The notes under the pieces are model-generated. The model was not told where the DNA came from, ran no database searches, and saw nothing but the letters and a program-made list of their open reading frames with translations. From Alcanivorax sp. (GTDB lineage: Bacteria; Pseudomonadota; Gammaproteobacteria; Pseudomonadales; Alcanivoracaceae), in NCBI GenBank assembly GCA_022565695.1, contig JAIUME010000004.1:213132-277131 (forward strand): 64,000 nt of DNA, in the 5' to 3' direction. Position 1 is the first letter of the stretch; every line of letters begins with the position of its first letter. The position numbers were made by a program, and so were the translations under genes. Of the stretch, positions 8,503-18,189 are shown in pieces.

Positions 8503-11500
8503 TCATCGCTCGGTGCGGAAGATCAGGTCGATGGCATTCTCGCGGGTGTTGGAGCGCGTCTCCAGGCTCAGGCTGCGGCTCAGGGTATAGCGCAGCATGA
8601 CGGTGTTGAGCGCTTCGAAGAGACCGATGCTGTAACGCAGATAAAGCCGCGATGACAGTTGCTTGCCGAGCATCAGCGCGGCTTCGTCGGCCTCCCCTTC
8701 GTTGTCCAGGCCCACTTCCACCCCCAACTCCTGACCCAGCCGGTTGGTGATGAAATCGCCGCGTTCGATGCCGTAGAGAATGATCGCCTGCATGATCATT
8801 GCCGCATCGGCATCGGAGCCACTGTCCAGGGGGCGGCCCGTGAGCAGATAGGACATGGCCTCGGTCTCTTCCATGGAGGGTTCGGAGAAGATGCGCGAGC
8901 GGGGGTCCTGCAACGTGCCGCCAATGGCCAGCCCGGCACGGACGTTATACGCGGTGACGTATCGTACAGCCACAATGTCCAGCCCCGGGTTGTCCGGTGG
9001 CCCCTGGAAGATCAGCGTGCCCCGTTCTACATGCAGATTCTGGCCGTAGGCCCGGTAGCGGCCGTCCTCGATGCGGATCTCGCCGATCAACCGCGGGGTG
9101 CGCCCCGGCTTGTCCTCAATGCGTACGCCACCGGCGAAGCGTGCTTCCAGGCCAAACCCCGAGATGCTGACGCGATCACCCAGGTTCACGGTGATGTCGG
9201 TATCGATATTCCACCGGGAGGTCTCTTCTTCGTCATCCTGAAGAACAACCTCATCCCGGGATACGGAGATGGCTTGCTGGGGGAGCTCCTGCGGCGTGAA
9301 CTGGGCCCGGGGTACGGTGATGTCGCCGCGTATGGTGACCAGATTGCGGGCCACGCTGATGTTCAGGTCCGGATTGATCAGTACACGAGCATCGGGCCGC
9401 TGGGCGGCGAGGAAATTCTCCCCCTGTACCTGCAGCCTCAGCGGCCAGGGCAGGGGTTCGCGGGTATCCAGGTCGCCGGTCAAGGTGATTTCGCCGTCGC
9501 CGGAGCGCACTCGGCCGCTCAGCTCCAGCTCGCCGGACCGGCGCGCGTTGGCCATCAGGCTGATGTCCTGGAGAGACAAGCCGATTTCCGGTATATCGGC
9601 TGCGGCCTCATCCAGCACCAGTTGACCGCCGAAACGGGGCTCGCTCACGGTGCCCGCCAGGGTCAGATCACCACGTATGCGACCGTGGATATTGCGCAAC
9701 TGAGGGGCCAGTGCTTCCACCCAGCCGAGATCATCGAGGTGGGTGTGGAGGTTGCCCTCCAGGCGCGTATTGGCGCCGTCCAGTTCGGCACGGAGGTTGG
9801 CGCGGGTGCCGCTGGTGTCGTCCACATCGAAGACGAGACTGGCATCCAGTTGCGTATCCTGCAGATTGACGTGGGCGGATAGCCCCCGCCAGACCAGCTC
9901 ATACGGCTCGTCCCGGCCGCTGGATAGCGACAGCCGGCCGCCGCTGACCTGCAGATTCGCTTCACCGGTGTTGCGGCCGTTGCGCTGATTGAAGCTGGCG
10001 CTGAGGTTGATGTGGCCCTCCAGCTCTGCGGCACCCTCCGGCAGTTCGCGGGCCAGATAAGCCAGCGACAGATTGCTCAGGTCCAGGCGGGCGTCAATGG
10101 GGCCGCCTGCGCGCCAGTTGCCATCCAGACAGAGGCTGCTGTCCTCGGCCACCAGGCAGGCCGGGGCGATATGCGCGGCCTCTGCGGAGAAACCCATGGC
10201 TGCTGGTCGATCCAGTTGCCACAGGCCCGAGATCGGGCTGTTTACGTCCAGCGCCTGCAGCATGCCTTGCCAGTCGCGCAGTTCGGTGAGCATCCCGGCG
10301 ACCGCGCCCCGGGTGCTGCCCTGCGGGGCAGTGATGTCCCAGTTGATACGATGGTCGCTGGCGCTGCCGTCACCTTGTGCGGCGATCCGCTCCAGCAGTG
10401 GTTCGCCGTCGCGTGTCAGGGCGCCGGTGGACAGATTCAGGCTCATGACGGGCTCTTCGCCGCCGTTTCGCGCATCCACAGCCAGTAACAGGTCTTCGAT
10501 ACGCCACCCTTCGAACCCTGCCGAGGCGGTACTGGCACGGGCCTCCAGCATCGGGCTGTTGCGCGTGCCGCGCACCCGGGCATCCAGCTGCAGCGTGCCA
10601 TGCAGACCAGGCCACAGCGCTGCCAGATCGTCGCCCACCAGCGCCAGCGTCAGATCCAGCCGCCGATCTGCCGTGCCGCGCAGACTGATGCGGTTGGTGC
10701 CGGCGGCCAGACGCAGATCGCTGGTGATGCGGCTGTCGGTCAGCGCGTCGTCGGCATGACGCGTCAGTTGCAGGCTGCCGCCGCCGCTGACCCGTTGTTG
10801 CCTGAGCGTGCCGCTGAATTCGTTCAGAACCAGGCCCAGCGTCAGTTGCTGGTCTTCCAGGCTGCCGTTGATACGGGTATTGATCTGCAGTTGTCCGGGC
10901 AGTTCGCTGATGAACAGACCTGGATCGAAATCGGCGATGGCCAGGTTCAGATCCCAGCGCAGTGCGGGGGCCCAGGCCAGATCGCCGGAGACAAGCACAT
11001 GGCTTTCGGCGATGTCTATTCTGGCGGTGTCGATGGCCAGGGACTGGCTGTCACCCTCTGCCAGCAGGCTCAGGGTGATGGCTGGCAGATCCGGCAGGCT
11101 GGTGCCGCTGTCGAGCTGCAGACGATAGGCATCCGGTGTGCCGCTGATGGCCAGCGTGCCGTCTGCGAGGGCGAGGGGCTGGTTGTCGGCGCTGTAGAGC
11201 GTCATGGCCTGCCAGCTGTTTTCCAGATCAAAGGCCAGTGGCTGGTCAAAGGGCCGCAGCATGCCCTGGCTGCGCAGGGCGATGGGCGCATGCAGGCGAT
11301 GTTCTATCAGGAGTTCTGACAGGGTGCCGCGCACCCGCGCATCTGCTGTCGCCAGCAAGGGGCTGGCCTGCTCTGTGTCGGTGGGTGCTTCCGGGCCTTC
11401 CAGTGTCTGGCGCAGCGCATCGGGCACGGGCGCCTGCCAGTCTGCCCAGGTATCCAGCTGGAAAGGCTGGTGCAGCCCCAGGGTGCCGCCGAGACTGATG

Positions 11501-12102
11501 TGATAATCCGCCTGGCTGACAAACAGCTGTTGCAGGTGCAGCTGGTCACCATCTGTGCTGCCGGCCAGCAATATGCTGTCGAGGACGATATCCGTGCCGT
11601 TGGCCAGTGTCAGTGTGAAATCACTGACACTGGCGCCATGAATGGCGATGGCCAGTGGCAGGCGGATGTCATCGAGTTGGTCGATATGAAACGGTACGGC
11701 ATCGGCATCGGCATCGGCATCGGGTTCGGTGACGTCGTCTTCGCTGGCGTGCAGGGTGACGTGCAGTCGCTCGGCGCGCAGCGTATTCACGGCCAGGCGC
11801 CGCTGCAGCAGGGCGGGCATTACTACGGCCAGGCTGAAGCGGTCGCTTTCCAGGGTAAATGCCGGGTGGGCGTAATGCACATCATCCAGCGTGATGCCTC
11901 GCAGCAAGGTACCGTCTATGTGTCCCACGCTGACAGTGCCGGGGGCGTAGCTGAGCCCCCGCTCGAGGAGCCAGCGGCTGCCGCTCTCTGTCGCCATGGC
12001 GCCCAACAGGATCAGAGGGCTCAGAAGTGCCAGCAGCAGCACGACCAGCAGACCGCGCAGCAGCCAGCGTGTCAGCGCCCTCATGACGACTGCGGCCCTC
12101 AC
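8503..12102 (-). CDS. tamB: Translocation and assembly module protein TamB
   Basis: A 1,199-residue inner-membrane-anchored periplasmic protein. One N-terminal membrane segment (LLRGLLVVLLLALLSPLILLGAMA) is followed by a very long repetitive beta-rich AsmA-like body. The C-terminal DUF490/TamB domain (about the last 350 residues) ends in an aromatic and charged barrel-like strand. TamB works with TamA in inserting outer-membrane proteins and, as an AsmA-like protein, in phospholipid transport to the outer membrane. The GTG at 12102 overlaps the tamA stop by four bases; an ATG at 12084 is an alternative start. A run coding DADADADA near residue 130 comes from a hexanucleotide repeat. Confidence 0.93.
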   Translation of the reverse strand: MRAAVVMRALTRWLLRGLLVVLLLALLSPLILLGAMATESGSRWLLERGLSYAPGTVSVGHIDGTLLRGITLDDVHYAHPAFTLESDRFSLAVVMPALLQRRLAVNTLRAERLHVTLHASEDDVTEPDADADADAVPFHIDQLDDIRLPLAIAIHGASVSDFTLTLANGTDIVLDSILLAGSTDGDQLHLQQLFVSQADYHISLGGTLGLHQPFQLDTWADWQAPVPDALRQTLEGPEAPTDTEQASPLLATADARVRGTLSELLIEHRLHAPIALRSQGMLRPFDQPLAFDLENSWQAMTLYSADNQPLALADGTLAISGTPDAYRLQLDSGTSLPDLPAITLSLLAEGDSQSLAIDTARIDIAESHVLVSGDLAWAPALRWDLNLAIADFDPGLFISELPGQLQINTRINGSLEDQQLTLGLVLNEFSGTLRQQRVSGGGSLQLTRHADDALTDSRITSDLRLAAGTNRISLRGTADRRLDLTLALVGDDLAALWPGLHGTLQLDARVRGTRNSPMLEARASTASAGFEGWRIEDLLLAVDARNGGEEPVMSLNLSTGALTRDGEPLLERIAAQGDGSASDHRINWDITAPQGSTRGAVAGMLTELRDWQGMLQALDVNSPISGLWQLDRPAAMGFSAEAAHIAPACLVAEDSSLCLDGNWRAGGPIDARLDLSNLSLAYLARELPEGAAELEGHINLSASFNQRNGRNTGEANLQVSGGRLSLSSGRDEPYELVWRGLSAHVNLQDTQLDASLVFDVDDTSGTRANLRAELDGANTRLEGNLHTHLDDLGWVEALAPQLRNIHGRIRGDLTLAGTVSEPRFGGQLVLDEAAADIPEIGLSLQDISLMANARRSGELELSGRVRSGDGEITLTGDLDTREPLPWPLRLQVQGENFLAAQRPDARVLINPDLNISVARNLVTIRGDITVPRAQFTPQELPQQAISVSRDEVVLQDDEEETSRWNIDTDITVNLGDRVSISGFGLEARFAGGVRIEDKPGRTPRLIGEIRIEDGRYRAYGQNLHVERGTLIFQGPPDNPGLDIVAVRYVTAYNVRAGLAIGGTLQDPRSRIFSEPSMEETEAMSYLLTGRPLDSGSDADAAMIMQAIILYGIERGDFITNRLGQELGVEVGLDNEGEADEAALMLGKQLSSRLYLRYSIGLFEALNTVMLRYTLSRSLSLETRSNTRENAIDLIFRTER
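11698..11721. repeat. Hexanucleotide repeat (GGCATC)4 inside tamB
   Basis: Four perfect copies of GGCATC (GATGCC on the coding strand) encode alternating Asp-Ala in TamB. Copy-number changes would keep the reading frame. Confidence 0.85.
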
Positions 12103-13922
12103 AGGTCCGGCCCCATGCTGACATGCAGGCGGAAGGCGTCACGGCCATCAGAGGGACGCGCCACATCAATACGGATCGGGCCGATCGGCGAGCGCCAGCG
12201 CACACCGATCCCGTAGCCATACAGCGCTTCGAAGTCGTTGAGTGTGTCGTAGGCGTTGCCCGCGTCGACAAAGACGGCGACGGCCCAACTGGGCAAAAAC
12301 AGATAGTCGTATTCGACGCTGCCTGCGAGCAGGTGGCGACCACCGATGACATCGCCGTCGTTGTTACGTGGCCCGAGGCGTTGATAGCCATAGCCGCGCA
12401 CACTGTTATCGCCACCGGCAAAGAAACGCACCGACGTCGGTAGCTCAACCACGTCATCTGCTTCGGTGGCGCCCCCTTCGATACGGGTCAGGACGCGCCC
12501 CCCGAGCAAGGGCATCACGGCTTTGGCGCGCCCGCGCACCTGCACGAACGTGACAGAGGATATGACGCTGTCTTCGGCGCCGCGAATCTTGCCACTGACA
12601 GTCCAGCCTCGGGTGGGATAGATAGGATGATTGCTGCGGGTCCGGGAGAGTTCGAAGCCGGGCATCAGCAGGTCGGTGCGGTCTCTGTCCCCGGAGATGG
12701 TGAAGAATTCCCGTTCGAACTCCAGAGACGTGGTGGCAATCCAGCCGGTACTCAGCTCGCGCAAATGTGCTGCACCGACACGGTAACGCTCGCTGAGGCT
12801 GGTGCTGGTGTCTTCCCGTTGATAGCTGGATGACAGATTGATGCGCTCCCGATTGGGATCATCCAGGGGGATTTCATAATTGATACCCGCACCGGAACGC
12901 ACCGGTGATGCTTCGATTTCAGTGTTGTAGCGATGGCCACGATCATTGACGCGACGGTTTTCGTAGCCGAGGCGGATACGTGGACCTATGTCGGTGGAAA
13001 AACCGATACCAGCCAGGTAACCGTGGCGAGGCCGCGGTGTGGCCGTGACCTCTACGGGGATGCGCAATGTGTCATGGTCCGGTTCGGTGTCGATGCGGAC
13101 TGAGCCGTAGTAGCCGCTGCCACTGAGGGATTGCTGTAACCCGATCAGTTGACGGCTTTCGAAATAGTCGCCTTCGTTGAACGGGATGAAGCGCACGGCC
13201 AGGTCTTCGACCAGAACGCTCTGATCCAGTGTGACCGCGCCAAAGCGGTAGCGTGGTCCGCTTTCGAGGGCCAGCCGCACGTGGGCTTTACCGGCATCAA
13301 GATCGATCTCAAGGCGGCTTTCGGTCAATTCGCTCTGCAAATAGCCGCGGTCCGCCGCCAGCCTGACCAACGCAGTCTTCATTGCTTCATAGTCGGAATG
13401 TCGCAGGGGTTCATCTTCCCGGATGCGCGGGTCGCGCAGTAGCTGGCGGAAAGCCACGTCATCTTCAGCCTCGCCGGTAATGCGAATATCCACCTCGCCC
13501 ACCGTGATGCGCTGACCCGGGGTGACGGTCATCAGCAGGCGCCAGCAACTGTTGCTGCGGTCCAGTTCGGTGGTGATTTCAGTACGATAATAGCCCAGTG
13601 CGCGCATCGCATTATCGGCGCGTTCTCGTGCAGTGCGCAGCAACGCGCGTTCGCGCCAGCTGGGCAGTTCGCACGGCTCACTGGCAATGTTCACGTGGGC
13701 GCGAATATTCTCCTGCGCTTCAGGGCTGCCACCGCTGATCTGCATCACCGGCTCGGCCTGTGCCATCGCCGCAGCTGTCCACAGCGCCAGCCCCCCCACA
13801 AGGCGCCCCAGGCAACGCACCACGAACCGCGCACTACGCTGGCGGTTCGGGGCTCGATGCCAGGCTTGGCGCCGGGTAAGAGAGGTGGGGGCGCGTGAAC
13901 TGCCCGTGAACAATAACTGCAT
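12099..13922 (-). CDS. tamA: Translocation and assembly module outer-membrane protein TamA
   Basis: A 607-residue Omp85-superfamily protein. After a signal-like segment ending near AMAQA (about residue 56) come POTRA domains (about residues 60-290, with GQRITVGEVDIRITGEAEDD and SGPRYRFGAVTLDQ), then a 16-strand barrel with the Omp85 motif region VRFFAGGDNSVRGYGYQRLGP. It ends in a barrel strand (DAFRLHVSMGPDL). It partners TamB, encoded immediately downstream with overlapping stop and start codons, so the pair is co-translated. The N-terminal extension before the signal hydrophobic core is long, so a downstream GTG start is possible. Identification is secure. Confidence 0.93.
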   Translation of the reverse strand: MQLLFTGSSRAPTSLTRRQAWHRAPNRQRSARFVVRCLGRLVGGLALWTAAAMAQAEPVMQISGGSPEAQENIRAHVNIASEPCELPSWRERALLRTARERADNAMRALGYYRTEITTELDRSNSCWRLLMTVTPGQRITVGEVDIRITGEAEDDVAFRQLLRDPRIREDEPLRHSDYEAMKTALVRLAADRGYLQSELTESRLEIDLDAGKAHVRLALESGPRYRFGAVTLDQSVLVEDLAVRFIPFNEGDYFESRQLIGLQQSLSGSGYYGSVRIDTEPDHDTLRIPVEVTATPRPRHGYLAGIGFSTDIGPRIRLGYENRRVNDRGHRYNTEIEASPVRSGAGINYEIPLDDPNRERINLSSSYQREDTSTSLSERYRVGAAHLRELSTGWIATTSLEFEREFFTISGDRDRTDLLMPGFELSRTRSNHPIYPTRGWTVSGKIRGAEDSVISSVTFVQVRGRAKAVMPLLGGRVLTRIEGGATEADDVVELPTSVRFFAGGDNSVRGYGYQRLGPRNNDGDVIGGRHLLAGSVEYDYLFLPSWAVAVFVDAGNAYDTLNDFEALYGYGIGVRWRSPIGPIRIDVARPSDGRDAFRLHVSMGPDL

Positions 13923-14083
13923 CAGATGCCTGTGCGTGAGTGAAGGCGAACCGGGGTTCGCATGCCGCCGGTTGGACGCTCTGCCAAGCGCGACAAGTTA
14001 GCAGATACTGCCAACAGTTTGCAGTTCTGGTGATCAGTAGAGAAGGCCAAACAATGAAAAAAGCGAGGAAACGCGTGTCGTGT

Positions 14084-14121
14084 CAGTAGTCGCGATCAGT
14101 AGTCGCGATCATAGTCACGAT
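14084..14121. repeat. Tandem 12-13 base repeat spanning the regA stop codon
   Basis: Units CAGTAGTCGCGAT (twice) and CATAGTCACGAT run head to tail across the 3' end of regA. On the coding strand they produce the [10 protein letters not shown] tail and continue past the stop. Confidence 0.85.
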
Positions 14122-14662
14122 CATAGTCATTGGCGCTGGGACGTTTCTTCAGTCGCCGCTGCAATGTTCGCCGATGAATGCCCAGTGTCCGGGCGGCGGC
14201 AGATATGTTGCCGTCATGCTCTTCCAGAACACGCTGTATATGCTCCCATTCCAGCCGCTCGAGTGAGGGGGGCGCGCTGGGCAAGGGAGGCGTTTCCGTC
14301 CCCGGGTTGGCGGACAGTGCACCCAGTATGTCGTCCAGGCTGGCGGGTTTGGTGAGGTAGTTATGTGCCCCGCGACGGGTCGCCGCCACCGCCGTGGGAA
14401 TGCTGCCATAGCCGGTCAGCATGAGGATCCGGCAGTCCGGTGAATGCGCCAGCACAGGTTCGATCAGGTCCAGGCCATTATCCTCGCCCAGGTTGAGATC
14501 CAGGATCGCGGCATCCAGTGGCACCGGGCGTTCAGCCAGCAACGCCAGACAGCTCTCGGCACTGGCGGCGGTGACCACATCGTGGCTGCGGCGGGTGAGC
14601 ACGCGTTGCAGCTGGGTGCGCAGCGCGACGTCGTCTTCAACCACCAGAATCTGTTGCGTCAT
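14096..14662 (-). CDS. regA: RegA/PrrA/RoxR-type redox response regulator
   Basis: A 188-residue response regulator. The receiver domain (residues 1-120) has the acidic pocket VEDD, the phosphoacceptor Asp in [12 protein letters not shown], and the conserved Lys in NYLTKPAS. The C-terminal Fis-like helix-turn-helix ([23 protein letters not shown]) is characteristic of the RegA/ActR/PrrA/RoxR family, which controls respiration and redox genes. It starts within the regB stop (ATGA overlap), so the pair is one operon. The family normally ends soon after the HTH; here a [10 protein letters not shown] tail encoded by short tandem DNA repeats is added. Confidence 0.9.
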   Translation of the reverse strand: MTQQILVVEDDVALRTQLQRVLTRRSHDVVTAASAESCLALLAERPVPLDAAILDLNLGEDNGLDLIEPVLAHSPDCRILMLTGYGSIPTAVAATRRGAHNYLTKPASLDDILGALSANPGTETPPLPSAPPSLERLEWEHIQRVLEEHDGNISAAARTLGIHRRTLQRRLKKRPSANDYDRDYDRDY

Positions 14663-15939
14663 GCCTGGTCTCCGTCGGTGGGGGATGGCCGACTGCGCGC
14701 CGTGGCGGCGTGTTGCACCGGAGTGGTCAGGATAATACGGGCCTGGGTCCAGCGACGATCAAAGTTCAGATCCAGTTCGGCGCCGAGCGCTGCCAGGCTG
14801 GTTTCCACCAGCGCCAGGCCAATGCCCATGCCGTTGCTCTCGCCGGGCTTGCCCTGCGGTGCCTGTTGCCGGGGCCCGTCATCACTGACCTGGATGATGG
14901 TGCTGCCCGCGCTGGTTTCACAGGCAATCAGCAATTTGCTGGCCCCGGCATCACACGCGTTGTAGCCGAGGTTGGCCAGCACCCGTTGCCAGGTGGCGGC
15001 GTTGGTGAGCAGCGGATCAAACGGGCCTTCCCAGGTCACCGTCAATGATGGCGCGAGATGTTTCAGCGTCGCTGCGAGATCCTGGCACAGGGCTGAAAGG
15101 GGCTGGGGGGCATCCACGGGTGTGTTGTCCCCGCCGGGCGGACGCAGCAGGGCAGCAATGCGGCGACTCAGCACGCTGATCTGGGTCAGGTCCTCGCGGC
15201 AGTCAGCGGGCAGCTCCTCACGGCTGGCCAGGTCCTCACTCAGCAATAGCAGTGTCGACAGTGGCGTATTCAGCTCATGGGCGCGGTCAGCGAGCGTGGC
15301 GCCGATCTGGTACATGCGCTCGCGCTGCAAGGCCAGCGTCAGCGCGGTACTGTGGCTACGCCGGGTCTGTTGTTGTGCCTGGCGCAACAGCTGGCCAAGC
15401 AGGGTCAGCAGCAGCGCCACCAGTGTGAAAGCCAGCCACATACCCAGGCCGTGATCCGGGTGCATGTCGTGGGTCAGGGCATGCAGATGGGTGTCATGTT
15501 TTGGCACCAGATGCCAGTGCAGGGTCAGCCCGTAGCCGGCAATGGCGACCAGCGTTTGCGCCATGCTGGCCATCAGCGGCAAAGACATGGCTGCGATCAG
15601 CACGGGCAGCAGAAGGTAGAAGGCCAGCGGATTGGAGGAACCGCCGAGTTGGTGCAGCAGTGCCATGAACAGCAGTTGATCGAGCAGGACCTCTATCCAC
15701 AACAGCAGCCACTGGACGCGACCGGGCCGGTTGCGGGTCGCCAGAAACAGCAACGAGGGCAGCCACAGCAGCGCCAGCCAGAACAGGGCCAGCACCGTGG
15801 GAATCGGTGATGCGGCCTGCAGGTCAGCGACCAGATAAAGCAGGCCCAGTGCCGTGACCAGGCCACCGCGAAGAAACAGCAGGCGTCGGCGCCAGGCGCG
15901 GGGATCGTTCCAGCTGGTCTGCATGGGGCTCCGGGTCAT
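14659..15939 (-). CDS. regB: RegB/PrrB/RoxS-type redox sensor histidine kinase
   Basis: A 426-residue membrane kinase with about six N-terminal transmembrane segments (residues 20-185). The loop between two of them carries GGSSNPL, matching the GGxxNPF quinone-binding signature of RegB. The H box reads [14 protein letters not shown], the N box [10 protein letters not shown], and the G-box region [17 protein letters not shown]. It phosphorylates the RegA-like regulator encoded immediately downstream. RegB proteins also carry a redox-active Cys in the linker; no obvious match is seen between H box and N box other than the CRED segment, so cysteine redox sensing is uncertain. Confidence 0.9.
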   Translation of the reverse strand: MTRSPMQTSWNDPRAWRRRLLFLRGGLVTALGLLYLVADLQAASPIPTVLALFWLALLWLPSLLFLATRNRPGRVQWLLLWIEVLLDQLLFMALLHQLGGSSNPLAFYLLLPVLIAAMSLPLMASMAQTLVAIAGYGLTLHWHLVPKHDTHLHALTHDMHPDHGLGMWLAFTLVALLLTLLGQLLRQAQQQTRRSHSTALTLALQRERMYQIGATLADRAHELNTPLSTLLLLSEDLASREELPADCREDLTQISVLSRRIAALLRPPGGDNTPVDAPQPLSALCQDLAATLKHLAPSLTVTWEGPFDPLLTNAATWQRVLANLGYNACDAGASKLLIACETSAGSTIIQVSDDGPRQQAPQGKPGESNGMGIGLALVETSLAALGAELDLNFDRRWTQARIILTTPVQHAATARSRPSPTDGDQA

Positions 15940-16018
15940 AGTGTGAACAGGCCACTATTGTACCCGGGTACTCAGGGCTGGGGGTGCGGCAATTTGTCGT
16001 GGTGCGGTGCGCGGTCTT

Positions 16019-16639
16019 TCAGCGAGCGAGTGTGGCAACGCCTTGCAACAGTTCACCGGCGAAGCCGGGCAGTTTGGGGTGGCGACGGCGTTTGAGACCA
16101 CTGACGTCAAAGCCATATCGCTGCAACAGCGAGCCGGTATCACGGGTCAGCTGGCAACCGCAGGCCAGATGACGCCACATCGGATTGAGGCTGTGCTGGA
16201 TCAGGCGGGTACCGGTGCGTTCGCTTTCCACATGCTCCAGCACCAGCAGTTGGCCATCGGGCTTCAGCACGCGGGCGATTTCCCGAGCAGCCGCGTCCCG
16301 GTCGGGGATGGTGCAGAACACCAGGCAGGCCACCACGGTATCGAAGCGTTGATCCGCATAGGGCAAGGCTTCTGCACCGGCTTCAGTCAGCTGGAAACGG
16401 GCCGGATGGGGGAGGGTGTCAGCGTGGGCCTGCGCCCGTGCCAACATGGCTGCGCCGGGCTCAATGCCGTGGATCTCACGGGCATTTTCACCGTAGCGGC
16501 CAAAGTTGGCGCCGGTGCCGACACCCAGCTCCAGAACGATGCCCTGCGCCCCGGCGAGCAGCGCATCCCGGTCCCGCTCGAGCGGGCGCGTGGCCCAGTC
16601 GAGCAGGGGCGGGAACAGGGTGTCAGCGTACCAGCCCAT
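16019..16639 (-). CDS. Class I SAM-dependent methyltransferase
   Basis: A 206-residue soluble methyltransferase. Motif I is IVLELGVGTGANFGRYG (about residues 34-50), motif II region HGIEPGAAMLARAQ, and post-II FDTVVACLVFCTIPD; later motifs include LKPDGQLLVLEHV. The pattern fits the UbiE/Methyltransf_11 group, whose members act on small molecules or lipids such as phosphatidylethanolamine. The substrate is not determined. It lies 7 bases downstream of the periplasmic repeat protein gene on the same strand, so the two may be co-transcribed. Confidence 0.8.
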   Translation of the reverse strand: MGWYADTLFPPLLDWATRPLERDRDALLAGAQGIVLELGVGTGANFGRYGENAREIHGIEPGAAMLARAQAHADTLPHPARFQLTEAGAEALPYADQRFDTVVACLVFCTIPDRDAAAREIARVLKPDGQLLVLEHVESERTGTRLIQHSLNPMWRHLACGCQLTRDTGSLLQRYGFDVSGLKRRRHPKLPGFAGELLQGVATLAR

Positions 16640-16646
16640 GGCGTGG

Positions 16647-17867
16647 CTACTTGACCTCTGGCAAGGCGTAGTTCTGCGGGTGTTCCATCATGTCCCGGTT
16701 CAGTGGCGGGCTCAGCACATTGGTCAGGTTATGGTCCGTTACGCGACTGAACCGCCGACGGTGGCGCTCGAACGCGCGGAAGCTGCGGTAATGCTGGTCA
16801 TACAGATGCGCTTCCTGGAGCCGCTTGAAGGCGTACATGGTATCGAGCGCATCCATGGACCAGGTGGGTGTGTAGCGGGTTGCCCGGGTCAGGTAATCGA
16901 TGGCCTGATTCAGATCGCGCTTGCGGCTCATATACATGATCGCATTGGCATATTCGTAGTTGAGGATGGGAATGTCCGGCGCCATTTCGAATGCCTTGGC
17001 GAAGGACTCATCCACGACCACGCTGCGTGCGCCGTAGGTCATGCGGCCAGTTGCGCGGCCAACGCGGCGCATGATGTTCGCATCGACGGCGGCGCGGAAT
17101 GCATGGCCGAGCGGATGATCCGGCTCCAGCTCGATGATTTCCTCCGCGTTATCCTTGATCAGGCCGATATAGCCGCGAACGACGATGATGGGCACCGGTG
17201 ACTCTTCGGCGATACGCGCGATGGCGTAGGCATGCCCGAGTTTGGTGAACGCCACCAGCTCCGAGGCAATAGGGTCATCCTCCAGACGGTCAATGAGATA
17301 GATATGTTCGCGGATGCGGTTGGCGGCATCCTGCAGCATCATGTACTTCTCGGTCTGGCGGTCAGCCAGATAGATGGCGTAGGTGATTTGCGAGAACATT
17401 GCGGGGTACAGACCCATGATGCCCAGCTTCAAACCATCTTCCCGAGCCTGCTGGAAGTCACCACGCAGAAACAGGCGCCATACATGAACCAGGCGGCGGC
17501 TGAGGTCGTCGTAGCCGCGAAAGTTTTCGACATTCTCGAGGATTTCCGGGTGGTTGGAGCCCATGTACTCGAGGTAGCCGGGGGACGGAAAGGGCGCACG
17601 AACACCCACCATGAACTCGTCCCAGCGTGCTTCAATTTCTGCGGGCGAGTAGTCGAAGAAACGCTTGTTGTACGGCACCTCGTTCCAGCGCACCTTGAAA
17701 ATGCGCTCATCGACGGGAATATCGATGTAGGACAATTCTTCCGGCGTGACCTCATCCATTTCGTCATCGGGGCCATCGTCGGTCAGAGCATGTGCTTTCA
17801 GGGAGAGACTGGTCGCAAGCAACAGTACAAGCCAGAACATGCTGGCAGCAGCAGGTTTTGTTTTCAT
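16647..17867 (-). CDS. Periplasmic helical-repeat (TPR-like) protein of unknown function
   Basis: A 406-residue protein with a clear signal peptide (MFWLVLLLATSLSLKAHA) followed by an acidic stretch and a mostly helical body. Helix pairs around residues 115-380 (LVHVWRLFLRGDFQQAREDGLKL; LNYEYANAIMYMSR; AIDYLTRATRYTP) look like degenerate TPR units. No catalytic motif is visible. The segment DPIASELVAFTKLGHAYAIARIAEESPVP resembles those of bacterial TPR-type scaffolds. The start at 17867 is supported by the signal peptide. It precedes the methyltransferase gene by 7 bases. Function unknown. Confidence 0.7.
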   Translation of the reverse strand: MKTKPAAASMFWLVLLLATSLSLKAHALTDDGPDDEMDEVTPEELSYIDIPVDERIFKVRWNEVPYNKRFFDYSPAEIEARWDEFMVGVRAPFPSPGYLEYMGSNHPEILENVENFRGYDDLSRRLVHVWRLFLRGDFQQAREDGLKLGIMGLYPAMFSQITYAIYLADRQTEKYMMLQDAANRIREHIYLIDRLEDDPIASELVAFTKLGHAYAIARIAEESPVPIIVVRGYIGLIKDNAEEIIELEPDHPLGHAFRAAVDANIMRRVGRATGRMTYGARSVVVDESFAKAFEMAPDIPILNYEYANAIMYMSRKRDLNQAIDYLTRATRYTPTWSMDALDTMYAFKRLQEAHLYDQHYRSFRAFERHRRRFSRVTDHNLTNVLSPPLNRDMMEHPQNYALPEVK

Positions 17868-18189
17868 GTCGGGGGCTCTTTTTATGTCTTATTAGGTCTT
17901 CATATCACCGGGCGCCATGCCCGTGGCCCGGTGGGCCTTTTTATTGTGATGTCATGCTTCTTTTTAGTGCCTGAGCCAGACATTGCCACAATCCCGGCCT
18001 GTTTGAACAGACCGTCCAGCGACCCACACGAAGCAATGGCAGGGCAAAACGGCCGGAAAAGGTGGATCACGAGGAGATCGGTCCGGGTGAGGAGAGGCTT
18101 TCCCTAAAAATATCAGGGAGTTGCTGAAAGAAGACGGTCGGTGTTGGGTTGCCTGCCTTGCTCCGGAAGCAAGGCAGGTTTTCGTCATA
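17868..18189. other. 322-base gap with two plus-strand terminator-like hairpins
   Basis: No convincing protein gene. Hairpin 1 (17907-17932, ACCGGGC/GCCCGGT) is followed on the plus strand by GGGCC and TTTTTATT. Hairpin 2 (18152-18178) has an 11-base perfect stem and TTTTCG after it. Both genes flanking the gap are on the minus strand, so the plus-strand T tracts have no obvious protein gene to terminate. Confidence 0.5.
18152..18183. terminator. Strong hairpin after the PA4642-type gene
   Basis: Perfect 11-base stem CCTGCCTTGCT/AGCAAGGCAGG with loop CCGGA. It lies 11 bases past the stop of the minus-strand PA4642-type gene, but the T tract (TTTT) is on the plus side, with AAAA before the stem as read on the minus strand. 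Confidence 0.5.

Noticed and set aside
8659..9882. A 407-residue plus-strand frame opposite tamB
   Set aside because: The tamB frame has clear membrane anchor and conserved C-terminus; the opposite frame has none.
17232..18107. A plus-strand frame of 291 residues running past the start of the periplasmic repeat protein gene
   Set aside because: Mostly antisense to a gene with a clear signal peptide; no family match. Only the hairpins after it were kept as a finding.
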